A stretch of 64,000 bases of DNA. Origin: AP-15 sp963789025. GTDB taxonomy: Bacteria; Pseudomonadota; Alphaproteobacteria; ATCC43930; CGMCC-115725. Below, one piece after another: positions 41,790 to 50,546 of this stretch (position 1 is the stretch's first letter; each line of letters begins with the position of its first letter). The stretch spans positions 29,880-93,879 of the forward strand of contig CAWBIT010000012.1 in assembly GCA_963789025.1 (NCBI GenBank). Direction: 5' to 3'. The translations under genes were made by a program, and so were the position numbers. The notes below the pieces were generated by a model, which saw only the letters and a program-made list of their open reading frames with translations, was not told the DNA's origin and did not search any database.

Positions 41790-42949
41790 CGACTTCGGCC
41801 GAAAACGACGCGTCGACGCTGCTGCGGGGCCCGCTCGAGGGCCGCTCCGCGGTTCTCACCCGGCGCCGCCCCTTACGCCAGAGATTGCGGCTGCCGCTGA
41901 TGCTCGCGGGGCCGATCCTCGTCCTGTTCGCGGCGGGCTACTGGTACCTGACCGGCGGGCGCTACGTGTCGACCGATGACGCCTATATCCAGGCCGCACG
42001 GGTTGCGATCAGCACCGACATCTCCGGCCGAGTCGTCGAAATCGACGTCAAGGACAACCAGAAGGTCACCGCAGGTCAGGTGCTTTTTCGGCTGGACCCG
42101 CGCCCCTTCCAGATCGCTGTGGATGAAGCCAAAGCGCAGCTCGCCACGGTGCGGTTCCAGATTCACGCGATGAAGGCGACCTATCACCAGAAACGGGCGG
42201 ACGCCCGAGCGACCGAGGCCACGGTCGACTATCAGCAGCACGAGTTCGAGCGGCAGCAACGCTTGGTCGCTTCCGGCGCGGCCTCTCAGCAGCAATTCGA
42301 TCAGGCCAGGCAGACCTATGAAACCGGGCGCGCGCAAATCGCGTCCAAGCAGCAGGACGTCGCCGTCGCCCTCGCCAACATCGGTGGCGATTCGGATATT
42401 CCTCTCGAGCAACACCCGATGGTGCAGCACGCACAAGCCGCGCTCGACCGCGCCGAGCTCAATCTTTCTTATATGGAAGTCCACGCGCCGGAGAACGGGA
42501 TCGTCACCAAGGTCGACCAGCTTCAGGTCGGCGATTACGTCAACGCCTCGACGCCGTTGTTCTCGTTGATGTCGACCGACCGAATATGGGTCGAGGCTAA
42601 TTTCAAGGAGACCGAGCTCACTCATATGCGGCCGGGCCAGGCGGCGACGGTCGAGGTCGATACCTACCCCGATGTCGTGTTTAACGCCAAGGTCGAGAGC
42701 CTCAGCCCCGGTACCGGGCTAACCTTCTCGTTGCTTCCGGCCGAGAATGCGACCGGCAATTGGGTGAAGGTCGTCCAGCGTCTGCCGGTGCGCCTCAGCC
42801 TTGAGCATTTGGACCAAGACGCGCCGCTGCAGTCCGGGCTCAGCGCGACCGTCGAGGTCGACACCCGTCACCGGCGGCCCTGGCTCGATCGGGTCCAAGG
42901 CATGTTCGCCTGGCTCACCGGACCGAGCTCACGAGCCGCGGAGCGATGA
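41786..42949 (+). CDS. EmrA/HlyD family membrane fusion protein
   Basis: 387 aa from the GTG at 41786 (GGAGG upstream, GTGA overlap with marR). One N-terminal membrane helix (LMLAGPILVLFAAGYWYL), the first lipoyl half YVSTDDAYIQAARVAISTDISGRV, a long coiled-coil hairpin with Gln-rich repeats (YQQHEFERQQRLV, ASQQQFDQARQTYE) and the second half HAPENGIVTKVDQLQVGDYV, seen in segments. Links the inner-membrane pump to an outer-membrane channel. Overlaps emrB2 by 4 nt. Confidence 0.93.
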   Translation: MTTSAENDASTLLRGPLEGRSAVLTRRRPLRQRLRLPLMLAGPILVLFAAGYWYLTGGRYVSTDDAYIQAARVAISTDISGRVVEIDVKDNQKVTAGQVLFRLDPRPFQIAVDEAKAQLATVRFQIHAMKATYHQKRADARATEATVDYQQHEFERQQRLVASGAASQQQFDQARQTYETGRAQIASKQQDVAVALANIGGDSDIPLEQHPMVQHAQAALDRAELNLSYMEVHAPENGIVTKVDQLQVGDYVNASTPLFSLMSTDRIWVEANFKETELTHMRPGQAATVEVDTYPDVVFNAKVESLSPGTGLTFSLLPAENATGNWVKVVQRLPVRLSLEHLDQDAPLQSGLSATVEVDTRHRRPWLDRVQGMFAWLTGPSSRAAER

Positions 42950-44475
42950 CGGGTGAGACGCGCGCCCCGGTAGCGAACCGGGGCGCAATCACTGTCTCGA
43001 TCATGTTGGCGACCTTCATGCAGGGGGTCGACACGACGATTGCCAATGTCGCGCTGCCGCACATGCAAGGCAGCTTTTCCGCCGCGCAGGACCAGATCTC
43101 CTGGGTCGTGACCTCTTACATCGTCGCTGCGGCGATCATGACGCCTTTGACCGGCTGGCTCGCCGGGCGCTTTGGCATCAAATACGTGTTCTTCATCTCG
43201 GTCGTCGGGTTCACCGTGGCTTCGGCCTTGTGCGGCGTGGCAACGAGCCTTGCCCAGATGGTGATCTATCGGCTGCTGCAGGGTATCTGCGGGGCGGCGC
43301 TCGTCCCGCTGTCGCAATCGGTATTGCTGCAGATCAACCCGCCCCACCGCCATGCCCAGGCGATGTCGGTCTGGGGGATGGGCGTCATATTGGGCCCGAT
43401 TATCGGCCCGGCGCTCGGCGGCTGGCTGACCGACCAGTATAATTGGCGCTGGGTGTTCTTCATCAACGTGCCCTTCGGGGTTCTCGCCGCGGTCGGCATT
43501 TTCATTTTTATCCGCGAGACGCGACACGGCCGCCGCGAAAGCTTCGACTTCTTCGGCTTTGCCACATTGAGCTTGGCGATCGGCGCCATGCAGATGCTGC
43601 TCGACCGCGGCGAGCTCAAGGATTGGTTCGGCTCGCCCGAGATCTGTGTCGAGGCAGCGATATCCGGGCTCGCCCTTTACCTGTTCATCGTACACACGGC
43701 GACAGCTACCGACCGGTCATTCCTCAACCGTGATCTGTTGAAGGACGCCAACTGCATCATCGGCACTGTAATGATGTTCCTTATCGGCATCCCGCTTTAC
43801 GGGACCATGACCCTGTTGCCGACAATGCTGCAGGATTTGATGAACTACCCGGTCATGACGACCGGACTGGTGACCGCCCCGCGCGGCATCGGCACGATGG
43901 TCGCGATGTTTTTAGTCGCCCGCCTGATTGGCCGGGTGGACATCAGGCTGGTCATCCTGACAGGTCTTCTGGTGACTGCGATCGCAATGTGGGAAATGAC
44001 CGGCTTCTCGCTTTATATGGGAATGGGCCCGATCATAGTGACGGGCGTGATGCAGGGGTTTGGATTGGGGTTCGTCTTCACCCCGCTCAGCACGGTAACC
44101 TTCTCGACCTTGCCGCGTCAGCTGCTGACTCAAGGCACCGCGATTTTCAGTCTGATGCGCAACATCGGCGGCAGTGTCGGCATCGCGATCGTCGAAGCGC
44201 TATTGGCCGAGAATACCCAGATCGTCCACTCTCGACTGATCGAGCATTTGCGGCCGGACAACCCGTTGGCCCAATCGCAGCTGGCCTCACCCTACAGCCT
44301 GACCGACCCCTCTGGCATCGCCGCGCTAAATGCCATGGCGACGCGCCAAGCGGCGATGGTCGCCTACATCGACAATTTCAAGCTGATGATGATCATGGTT
44401 ATTGCAGGTGTGCCGCTGGTGCTGCTGTTGCGCCGGCCCCGTGCCGTTGCGCGAGCGGCGGTCGCTGCAGAGTAA
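42946..44475 (+). CDS. EmrB/QacA family (DHA2) drug efflux MFS transporter (copy 2)
   Basis: 509 aa, same length as copy 1 and highly similar throughout (APVANRG, TIANVALPHMQGSFSAAQDQ, SFSLYMGMGPIIV, LRPDNPLAQS). Translationally coupled to emrA through an ATGA overlap, so this copy is the probable partner of the adaptor; copy 1 may substitute or pair with it. 14 membrane segments predicted by eye. Confidence 0.93.
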   Translation: MTGETRAPVANRGAITVSIMLATFMQGVDTTIANVALPHMQGSFSAAQDQISWVVTSYIVAAAIMTPLTGWLAGRFGIKYVFFISVVGFTVASALCGVATSLAQMVIYRLLQGICGAALVPLSQSVLLQINPPHRHAQAMSVWGMGVILGPIIGPALGGWLTDQYNWRWVFFINVPFGVLAAVGIFIFIRETRHGRRESFDFFGFATLSLAIGAMQMLLDRGELKDWFGSPEICVEAAISGLALYLFIVHTATATDRSFLNRDLLKDANCIIGTVMMFLIGIPLYGTMTLLPTMLQDLMNYPVMTTGLVTAPRGIGTMVAMFLVARLIGRVDIRLVILTGLLVTAIAMWEMTGFSLYMGMGPIIVTGVMQGFGLGFVFTPLSTVTFSTLPRQLLTQGTAIFSLMRNIGGSVGIAIVEALLAENTQIVHSRLIEHLRPDNPLAQSQLASPYSLTDPSGIAALNAMATRQAAMVAYIDNFKLMMIMVIAGVPLVLLLRRPRAVARAAVAAE

Positions 44476-44503
44476 CAGCGCTACGTCATTGGATGGGAGT
44501 GGG

Positions 44504-45286
44504 ATGATGCGGCTCGAGAACAAGGTCGGGATCGTGACGGCGGCGGCCTCCGGTATGGGTCGAGCCGGGGCGATCCGGTTTGCCCGCGAAGGCGCGGCGG
44601 TCGGCGTGGTCGACATCGATCAGGCAGGGGTCGACGCCGTCGTCGGCGAGATCACCGCCGCGGGAGGCCGTGCCCTGGGCCTCGTCGGCGATTTGCGCCA
44701 GGACGATTTCGCCCGCAGCATCGTCCGGCGGATCGCCAACGCCTTCGGCGGGCTCGATTTCGTGTGGAACCACGTCGGCCATCCCGGTCCCGCCTCGATC
44801 GAGGGCATCGATATGGCGGATTTCGAGATCGCGCTCGACCTCAACCTGCGCACGGTGCTGGTGACGACCGAGGCGGCGATCCCGGAGATCCGGGCGCGCG
44901 GCGGCGGCGCTCTGCTTTACACGGCCTCGACCTCGGGGATTCAGGGCTCGGCGTTCAGCCCGGTCTACTCGATGGCCAAGTTCGGTGTCGTCGGCTTTGT
45001 CCGCTCGCTCGCCAAGCGGCTCGCGCCGGACAAAATCCGCGTCAATGCGATCTGTCCCGGCCCGATCGACACGCCGATGCTGCGGATCTTCGTATCCCGG
45101 CCCGATCAGCAGCGCACCGCCGGACAGGACAAGGAGGCGCTCGTCCAATTGCGCGGCCGGCAGAACCCGATGGGACGCACCGGCAGACCCGAGGAGATCG
45201 CCAACGCCGCCCTGTTCCTGATCTCGGACGAGGCGTCCTTCGTCTCTGGCGCGGCGCTACCCGTCGACGGCGCCGCGACCGCGTGA
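44504..45286 (+). CDS. SDR family oxidoreductase
   Basis: 260 aa from ATG-ATG at 44504. NAD(P) motif TAAASGMGRAGAIRFA, catalytic Ser in STSGIQG, YSMAK for Tyr/Lys, and NAICPGPIDTPML. The usual NAG of strand 4 is replaced by NHVG (WNHVGHPG), which is atypical. GGGAGTGGG precedes the start. It is 28 bp after emrB2 and may be co-transcribed. Substrate unknown. Confidence 0.9.
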   Translation: MMRLENKVGIVTAAASGMGRAGAIRFAREGAAVGVVDIDQAGVDAVVGEITAAGGRALGLVGDLRQDDFARSIVRRIANAFGGLDFVWNHVGHPGPASIEGIDMADFEIALDLNLRTVLVTTEAAIPEIRARGGGALLYTASTSGIQGSAFSPVYSMAKFGVVGFVRSLAKRLAPDKIRVNAICPGPIDTPMLRIFVSRPDQQRTAGQDKEALVQLRGRQNPMGRTGRPEEIANAALFLISDEASFVSGAALPVDGAATA

Positions 45287-45289
45287 CTG

Positions 45290-46147
45290 TTACTCGGCGG
45301 CCTCATGGGCTTCGACACGGTAATCATTGATCGAGACCCGCCAGTGGATGCGGTCCTCTTCGGGCGGATAGTCGCCGGCGGCTTTGTGATAGGAGCACCG
45401 GTTGTCCCAGATCACGATGTCGCCCTTGCGCCATTTGTGGTGGTATTCGGCATCGGGCTGAATCATGTAGCCTTTGAGCTCGGCAATCAGCGCGTCGCTT
45501 TCACTGCGGTCGCAGCCGACGATGTCGACGATCTTGCCGGGATCGAAATAGAGCGATCTACGGCCGGTTTCGAGGTGGGTGCGGATGATCGGATGAAAGA
45601 CCGGCCTCCAATCCTGGTCTGCCTTGTCGAGAAGTGCTGACCCGCCGCGACGGCCGCCATAGGAGAAGGCGCCCATCGCCGCGTCGAGCCGTCGCTTCAG
45701 CCGCTCCGGCAGAGCGTCATAGGCCGCATAACCATTGGCGAACAAGGTGTCGCCGCCACGGCTCGGCACGGCGAGCGCGTAGAGCTGGGTCGCCTTGAAC
45801 GGCTGCTGGTTGTAGGCGCCGTCGGTATGCCAGCCCTCGGCGCCGCGGCGATAGATGGCGTCGTTGAGCTTGCCGTCGGCATCGAATTTGTTGATCCCGA
45901 GCATCGTGATCTCGGGAATCTCGGGATGGCGCGTCGATCTCGAAGGGTGCGGGACAACCGGTCCGAAGCGGCGGCTGTAACGCAGAAAATCCTGGATTTC
46001 GAGTTCCTGGTCGCGCACGACGAGGATGTTGCAGTCGAGCCAGGCTCGATAGATCGGCGCAAAGCCCACATCGTCGAGGGTCTTGACGTCGACGCCGGTG
46101 ACCTCGACACCGATCTGCGGACCCATGCGGCGTATCTCGACCATCAT
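45290..46147 (-). CDS. TauD/TfdA family Fe(II)/2-oxoglutarate dioxygenase
   Basis: 285 aa from ATG-ATG at 46147 (GGGAGAG upstream). Fe ligands: HxD in WHTDGAY and the distal His in DNRCSYHKA; the 2-oxoglutarate-binding Arg lies in RIHWRVSI near the C-terminus. Substrates in this family range from taurine and alkylsulfates to aryloxyacids. Convergent with the SDR gene and divergent from the FAH gene. Confidence 0.92.
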   Translation of the reverse strand: MMVEIRRMGPQIGVEVTGVDVKTLDDVGFAPIYRAWLDCNILVVRDQELEIQDFLRYSRRFGPVVPHPSRSTRHPEIPEITMLGINKFDADGKLNDAIYRRGAEGWHTDGAYNQQPFKATQLYALAVPSRGGDTLFANGYAAYDALPERLKRRLDAAMGAFSYGGRRGGSALLDKADQDWRPVFHPIIRTHLETGRRSLYFDPGKIVDIVGCDRSESDALIAELKGYMIQPDAEYHHKWRKGDIVIWDNRCSYHKAAGDYPPEEDRIHWRVSINDYRVEAHEAAE

Positions 46148-46270
46148 TCGCTCTCCCATCGGCATCCGCGCAATCGTCGGCCTGGGGTCTCCAACGTGTC
46201 AAACCGAGAATCGCGATAGTTGCCATGCATCAAAACCCGTTAATCTCGCAGTAGGCTTGCGGAGGAAATC

Positions 46271-47203
46271 ATGAAGCTGGTGCTTTTTCAGACAGCCGGC
46301 CGGGACGAGCCGGTACCCGGTTTGCTGACCGATCGCGGTGTCGTCGATATTGCCGGCATCGCCGAGAAGGGACACACCCCGACGATGCAGGCGCTGATCG
46401 ATGGGTTCGACAGGCTGCGGCCGTCTCTCGAACGCCGGGCGGCAGACGGTGAAGCTTTGCCGCTGAGTTCGGTCCGCCTGCGGGCGCCGTTGCCGCGGCC
46501 CGGCAAAATCCTCTGCTGCATCGCCAATTACTGGGAACACGCGCAGCGCGAGGCGCGACCTTTGAATATGTTCCTGAAAAATCCGGAGGCGGTGGTTGGA
46601 CCGGGTGACACTATTGTTCTGCCGGAATTCACCGAGCCGTGGATCTTCATGCACGAGGCCGAGCTGGCGCTCGTCATCAAGGGTCCGGCCAAGAAGGTGA
46701 GCCAGGCGAATTGGCGCAGCGCGGTTTTCGGCTATACCAGCCTCATTGACGTGTCGGCGCGCGGCGAGGGCAGGCGCACCTGGAAAGCCGGCAGCTGGCT
46801 CGGCAAATCGTTTGACACCTTCGCGCCGATCGGGCCCTGCATTGCGACCGCCGACGAGATCCCCGAACCCAATGATCTGGTCGTGCGCTTCTGGAACGAC
46901 GGCCAGCTGCGCCACAACTACAACACCGACGACATGGAGCACCGAGTGCCCGAGCTCGTCGAGTTCGCCTCGACGATCATGACATTGAACACCGGCGATT
47001 TGATCGCCTGCGGCACCAATCACGAGGGGCTCGGCGCACTGCAGGATGGCGAGACGGTGGAAATCGAGATCGAGCGCATCGGGCGGATGTCGCTCAACGT
47101 CGTCGACCCGCTGAAGCGCAGTTGGGAGCGCGGCATCTATATGGGCGCCGACTCGACCAATCCAGAGGCGGTCAAACGGCACCGTCCGCAAAGTCCCGGC
47201 TGA
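46271..47203 (+). CDS. Fumarylacetoacetate hydrolase (FAH) family protein
   Basis: 310 aa. N-terminal MKLVLFQTAGRDEPVPGLL and the FAH catalytic core: ILCCIANYWEHAQ, FMHEAELALVIKGPAKKV with metal-binding Glu, and IMTLNTGDLIACGTNHEG at the C-terminus. Acts on C-C bonds of beta-diketo acids or as a hydratase/decarboxylase in aromatic breakdown. It is not clearly FahA of the homogentisate route, which is longer. GGAGGAAATC precedes the ATG. Confidence 0.9.
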   Translation: MKLVLFQTAGRDEPVPGLLTDRGVVDIAGIAEKGHTPTMQALIDGFDRLRPSLERRAADGEALPLSSVRLRAPLPRPGKILCCIANYWEHAQREARPLNMFLKNPEAVVGPGDTIVLPEFTEPWIFMHEAELALVIKGPAKKVSQANWRSAVFGYTSLIDVSARGEGRRTWKAGSWLGKSFDTFAPIGPCIATADEIPEPNDLVVRFWNDGQLRHNYNTDDMEHRVPELVEFASTIMTLNTGDLIACGTNHEGLGALQDGETVEIEIERIGRMSLNVVDPLKRSWERGIYMGADSTNPEAVKRHRPQSPG

Positions 47204-47235
47204 GGGCTCGCCAAAATCGGAACCCCCGCAATATC

Positions 47236-47260
47236 GGAACCCGCGTCTGAACCTCTTGTT
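47236..47260 (+). promoter_or_regulatory. Candidate EcfG (general stress) promoter
   Basis: GGAAC at 47236-47240, 16-nt spacer, TGTT at 47257-47260, close to the alphaproteobacterial EcfG consensus GGAAC-N16/17-CGTT. It lies 35 bp before a PRC-barrel gene, a class often in that regulon. Confidence 0.5.
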
Positions 47261-47294
47261 TGCCTTGTACCTACGTTTAACAGGAGACGACGCA

Positions 47295-47684
47295 ATGAGT
47301 GACGTTAGAACTGCGACGACTGCCACCCATCTGGAAGCCGACGAAACTCAGCGGCTCATTTCCTCCGAAAAGGTTGCCAGCACTTCCGTCTACGATCGCA
47401 GAGGCGAAACCCTAGGCTCGGTGCATCACCTGATGATCGACAAATATACCGGCCAAGTCTCCTATGCGGTGATGTCGTTTGGCGGGTTTCTCGGGATTGG
47501 CGAGAGCTATCATCCGCTGCCCTGGAAAATGTTGAAGTACGACACCCGCCTGGGCGGCTATGTGGTGGATCTCGACCGCCGCCGGCTCGAGGGTGCCCCG
47601 AGCTACACGTCGCGCGACATGCCGAATTGGGACGACCGTTCTTACATCGGACGGATCGACCGGTATTGGATGCCGCCGGTCTAA
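47295..47684 (+). CDS. PRC-barrel domain-containing protein
   Basis: 129 aa from the ATG at 47295 (AGGAGACG upstream). The barrel core is STSVYDRRGETLGSVHHLMID, GQVSYAVMSFGGFLGIGESYHPLPW and YVVDLDRRRLEGAPSY, read in pieces. Free-standing PRC-barrel proteins are linked to stress tolerance and photosynthetic or RNA-processing assemblies; the precise role is not known. Ends in a strong intrinsic terminator. Confidence 0.92.
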   Translation: MSDVRTATTATHLEADETQRLISSEKVASTSVYDRRGETLGSVHHLMIDKYTGQVSYAVMSFGGFLGIGESYHPLPWKMLKYDTRLGGYVVDLDRRRLEGAPSYTSRDMPNWDDRSYIGRIDRYWMPPV

Positions 47685-47698
47685 GAACGACTCTGCAA

Positions 47699-47726
47699 GC
47701 GGCGCCCGATCGGGCGCCGCTTTCTT
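47699..47726 (+). terminator. Intrinsic terminator after PRC-barrel gene
   Basis: 22-bp perfect palindrome GCGGCGCCCGATCGGGCGCC(GC) at 47699-47720 followed by TTTCTT. Confidence 0.9.
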
Positions 47727-47786
47727 ATCGCGCTCTTCGCCCGGGTTGAGCCAAGGGACACCTGCGTTGCATCGCGGGGGAACAAC

Positions 47787-49106
47787 TCAACGGCCGCCGA
47801 AATGGTCGGCGAGCTCCGCTCCGGAGAAGCCGCTTGTGAAGCTTTGCGGATCGAGCGGCAGCATGCTTGCGTTCCACTCGTTCCATTCCGCGATAAGCCG
47901 CTCGTACGCGTCCCGATGGCGCTCCTTGAGATTGGCTCGCTCCATCGGGTCCTGCGCCACATCGAACAAGAAAGTGTTGTCGAGGATCTTGAGGTATTTC
48001 CAATCGCCGTCGCGGGCCGCATGCTGGTCGTTGTATTTGTAGCGCCAGAAGAGCTTGCGCGGAATCGACGCCGCCGCTTCCGTCAGCATCGGCAGCAGAT
48101 CGATCCCGTCTGATGGAAACTTCGGTTGGGGAGCAGTGCCGGCTGCCGCGAGCAGGGTCGGGAACCAATCCATGCCGATCGTCACCTGCTCCGAGACCGC
48201 GCCGCACGGAATTCTGTCCGGCCAGCGGATCACCGCCGGAATGCGCAAACCGCCCTCCAGCAATTCCGTTTTCCTGCCGGTGAAAGGCCAGGTGTCGGAA
48301 TACCGCTCCCCGCCATTGTCGCTGGTGAAGACGACGATTGTGTTTTGCCCGGCGCCGGCCGCGTCGAGCGCTTGCAATACCCGTCCGATCTGCAGGTCCA
48401 TCTGCTGGATCATCCGCTGATAGGTGCGCTGAGTGCCGCCGTCGTAATGAAACAAGTTCCGTAGGCGCTGCGACTCGGCTTCGTCGCCCGGCGCTTCCCA
48501 GGGCCAGTGCGGCGCGCTGAAATGCAGGCTGACGAGGAAGGGCTGCCCGGTTCCGGCGTAGGCTTCGACCAGATCGACGCCGCGGGCGCCCAACAAATCG
48601 GTCAGGTAGCCGGTTCGGCGGATTTTGACGTCGCCCTCCCATAAATCATCGGTGTCGGTCGCCGGCGGGCCGGATTTGTGCGTGAAGTAATCGACCGCGC
48701 CGCTGCGGAAACCATAGAAATAGTCGTAACCGCTCTGCAGCGGACCGAAATCGGGCAGCCGCCCCAAATGCCATTTGCCGATCAGCGCGGTTTGGTAGCC
48801 GGCCTTCTTCAGGAGCGACGGCAGGGTCGGATGGTCCGCCGGCAAGCCGATCTTGCGCGGCACGCGCGTGCTCAGCGGCTCTTCGAGCCCGACGGCCAAC
48901 CGGTATTGGTAACGCCCGGTAATCAGCGCGACGCGGGAGGCGGTGCAGACCGCGGAATTGGCATAGGCCTGAGTGAAGCGCACGCCCTCGGCGGCGATGC
49001 GATCGATATTGGACGTCGTGAAATCGCGGCGGCCGTAGCAGGAGACATCGGCATAGCCGAGGTCGTCGGCGAGAATGAACAGAATGTTCGGTCTGGATGA
49101 CGCCAT
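47787..49106 (-). CDS. Sulfatase (formylglycine-dependent arylsulfatase family)
   Basis: 439 aa. PNILFILADDLGYADVSCYG supplies the metal Asp pair; the modification motif is VCTASR with Cys54 as the formylglycine precursor, followed by TGRYQYR. TALIGKWHLG and VVFTSDNGGE are further active-site blocks. No signal peptide is apparent, so it may be cytoplasmic or its start may be upstream. Releases sulfate from organic esters; needs a maturase, which is not in the window. Confidence 0.93.
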   Translation of the reverse strand: MASSRPNILFILADDLGYADVSCYGRRDFTTSNIDRIAAEGVRFTQAYANSAVCTASRVALITGRYQYRLAVGLEEPLSTRVPRKIGLPADHPTLPSLLKKAGYQTALIGKWHLGRLPDFGPLQSGYDYFYGFRSGAVDYFTHKSGPPATDTDDLWEGDVKIRRTGYLTDLLGARGVDLVEAYAGTGQPFLVSLHFSAPHWPWEAPGDEAESQRLRNLFHYDGGTQRTYQRMIQQMDLQIGRVLQALDAAGAGQNTIVVFTSDNGGERYSDTWPFTGRKTELLEGGLRIPAVIRWPDRIPCGAVSEQVTIGMDWFPTLLAAAGTAPQPKFPSDGIDLLPMLTEAAASIPRKLFWRYKYNDQHAARDGDWKYLKILDNTFLFDVAQDPMERANLKERHRDAYERLIAEWNEWNASMLPLDPQSFTSGFSGAELADHFGGR

Positions 49107-49519
49107 GCCGCTCGTCTCCCCTTCTGGTCGACCCGAAAATTGCCCAAATCTCGGAGTAGGTTTTTCTGCGTGCCTTGAGGTCGGGAGGAATTCCTTTGGA
49201 TCAAAGCTTATGTCAATGCGCGTGGTTCATCCTTTCGGTCTCGTGCCTCCAGCGGTCGGGATTGCGTCAAAGCCATTGCCGCGCGCAATAGCGGGGATTT
49301 CCTACAACCGGTCGCTGTTGCTGGCTGTTATCCGGCGTTTTTGCTGGCTGTTCCTGGCTGCTATGTTTTCGCCGCTGTTGTCGAAACTCCAGGGTTTCTG
49401 CGGCCGAGACCGCGGAGCCTGGCTGTTTTTCGTTGGATGATCAGCAGCGGCTCCGGAGATTGGTCGCCGAACTCACCTGATCGTTGACAAAGTCAGCAAT
49501 TTGCCTGATAAAGGCATAT
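49107..49519. other. Gene-free stretch with inverted AACAGC microrepeats and promoter
   Basis: 413 bp between divergent genes. GCTGTTGCTGGCTGTTATCC and similar TGGCTGTT words at about 49312-49382 are the reverse of the AACAGC blocks elsewhere. The right end carries the promoter of the MarR-GNAT gene. Confidence 0.6.
49484..49512 (+). promoter_or_regulatory. Sigma-70-like promoter of MarR-GNAT gene
   Basis: TTGACA at 49484-49489, spacer of 17, GATAAA at 49507-49512. The first ATG is at 49520, so transcription should start at or next to the start codon (leaderless mRNA). No ribosome site lies between. Confidence 0.65.
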
Positions 49520-50467
49520 ATGGAGCTGCCGAACTCAGAGCTGGAAGAGCGGGTCCGGGCCGTTAGGCGGTTCAACCGGTTCTACACCCGCAAGATCGGC
49601 GTCTTAAAGGAGGGGCTGCTCGGCAGTCCGCTGTCGTTGACCGAAGGTCGGGTCCTTTACGAGCTTGCGCAGCGCGAGCACACGACCGCGTCCGAGCTGG
49701 CGCAGGAGCTCGGTTTGGATTCGGGTTACTTGAGCCGCATGCTGAAGAGTTTCGCGGCCAAGGGTTTCGTCACCAAGCATGCATCGAAGAGCGATCGCCG
49801 GCAGATCATCCTTACCCTGGCCGACCAGGGGCGCGAGATGTTCGCGACGATCGACGCGCGGTCGCGCGACGAGATCGCCGCGCTCTTGGGAGCGCTGCCG
49901 GCTTCGCATCAGGCGCAGTTGGTCGCCACGCTGGAGCGGGTCGAGCGCCTGTTAGGCATGCAAGGCGAGCAGACAGAACTCTCGTATATCCTGCGCCCGC
50001 ACCAGCCGGGCGATATCGGCTGGATCGTCCACCGCCATGGCGTCCTTTATGCCGAGGAATATGGGTTGGATACGACTTTCGAGGCGTTGGTTGCTCGGAT
50101 CGCCGCGGGTTTTATCGAGAATTTCGATGCCCGGCGGGAGCGCTGCTGGATCGCCGAGCGTGACGGCGAAATCGTCGGCTCGGTCCTGCTCGTCAAGGAC
50201 AGCGAAGAAATCGCCAAACTGCGACTGCTCTTCGTTGAGCCGAGGGCTCGCAGGCTCGGCATTGGACGCCGCCTCGTCAGAGACTGTGTCGGCTTTGCCC
50301 GCCGTGCGGGCTATCGCAAACTAACCCTATGGACAAACGACGTGCTGGTCTCTGCGCGCCGCATCTACGAATCCGCGGGTTTCCACCTGGTGCGTGAGGG
50401 GCCGCATCACAGCTTTGGCCGTGATTTGGTCGGGCAGTACTGGGAATTGCCGCTGACGCCGCATTGA
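49520..50467 (+). CDS. MarR-GNAT fusion: transcriptional regulator with acetyltransferase domain
   Basis: 315 aa from the ATG at 49520 (MELPNSELEER). Residues about 1-140: winged-helix MarR (LTEGRVLYELAQREHTTASELAQELGLDSGYLSRMLKSF, seen in pieces, wing SDRRQIILT). Residues about 160-310: GNAT fold (LRPHQPGDIGWIVHRHG, LRLLFVEPRARRLGIGRRLV with the acetyl-CoA loop, LWTNDVLVSARRIYESAGF). A known bacterial fusion class; probably couples ligand acetylation to its own regulation. Predicted leaderless. Confidence 0.92.
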   Translation: MELPNSELEERVRAVRRFNRFYTRKIGVLKEGLLGSPLSLTEGRVLYELAQREHTTASELAQELGLDSGYLSRMLKSFAAKGFVTKHASKSDRRQIILTLADQGREMFATIDARSRDEIAALLGALPASHQAQLVATLERVERLLGMQGEQTELSYILRPHQPGDIGWIVHRHGVLYAEEYGLDTTFEALVARIAAGFIENFDARRERCWIAERDGEIVGSVLLVKDSEEIAKLRLLFVEPRARRLGIGRRLVRDCVGFARRAGYRKLTLWTNDVLVSARRIYESAGFHLVREGPHHSFGRDLVGQYWELPLTPH

Positions 50468-50546
50468 AGCGGCCTGGGCTCGCCCATAAGTATCGCCGCG
50501 CGATGCGGCCTCATGGTCGTGTCCGTTCTTTGCGAGGAACAGCTTG
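50468..50546 (+). promoter_or_regulatory. serC leader with two hairpins, second one holding the ribosome site
   Basis: GCCGC/GCGGC stem at 50495-50509 with GCGAT loop, then GTTC/GAAC at 50525-50540 whose loop contains the GAGG ribosome site. A structured RNA motif upstream of serC is known in alphaproteobacteria; whether this is that motif cannot be decided by eye. Confidence 0.4.

Noticed and set aside
46271..47203. FahA fumarylacetoacetase partner of hmgA
   Set aside because: Length (310 aa) and motifs fit the general FAH family rather than the longer fumarylacetoacetase, and hmgA is 38 kb away.
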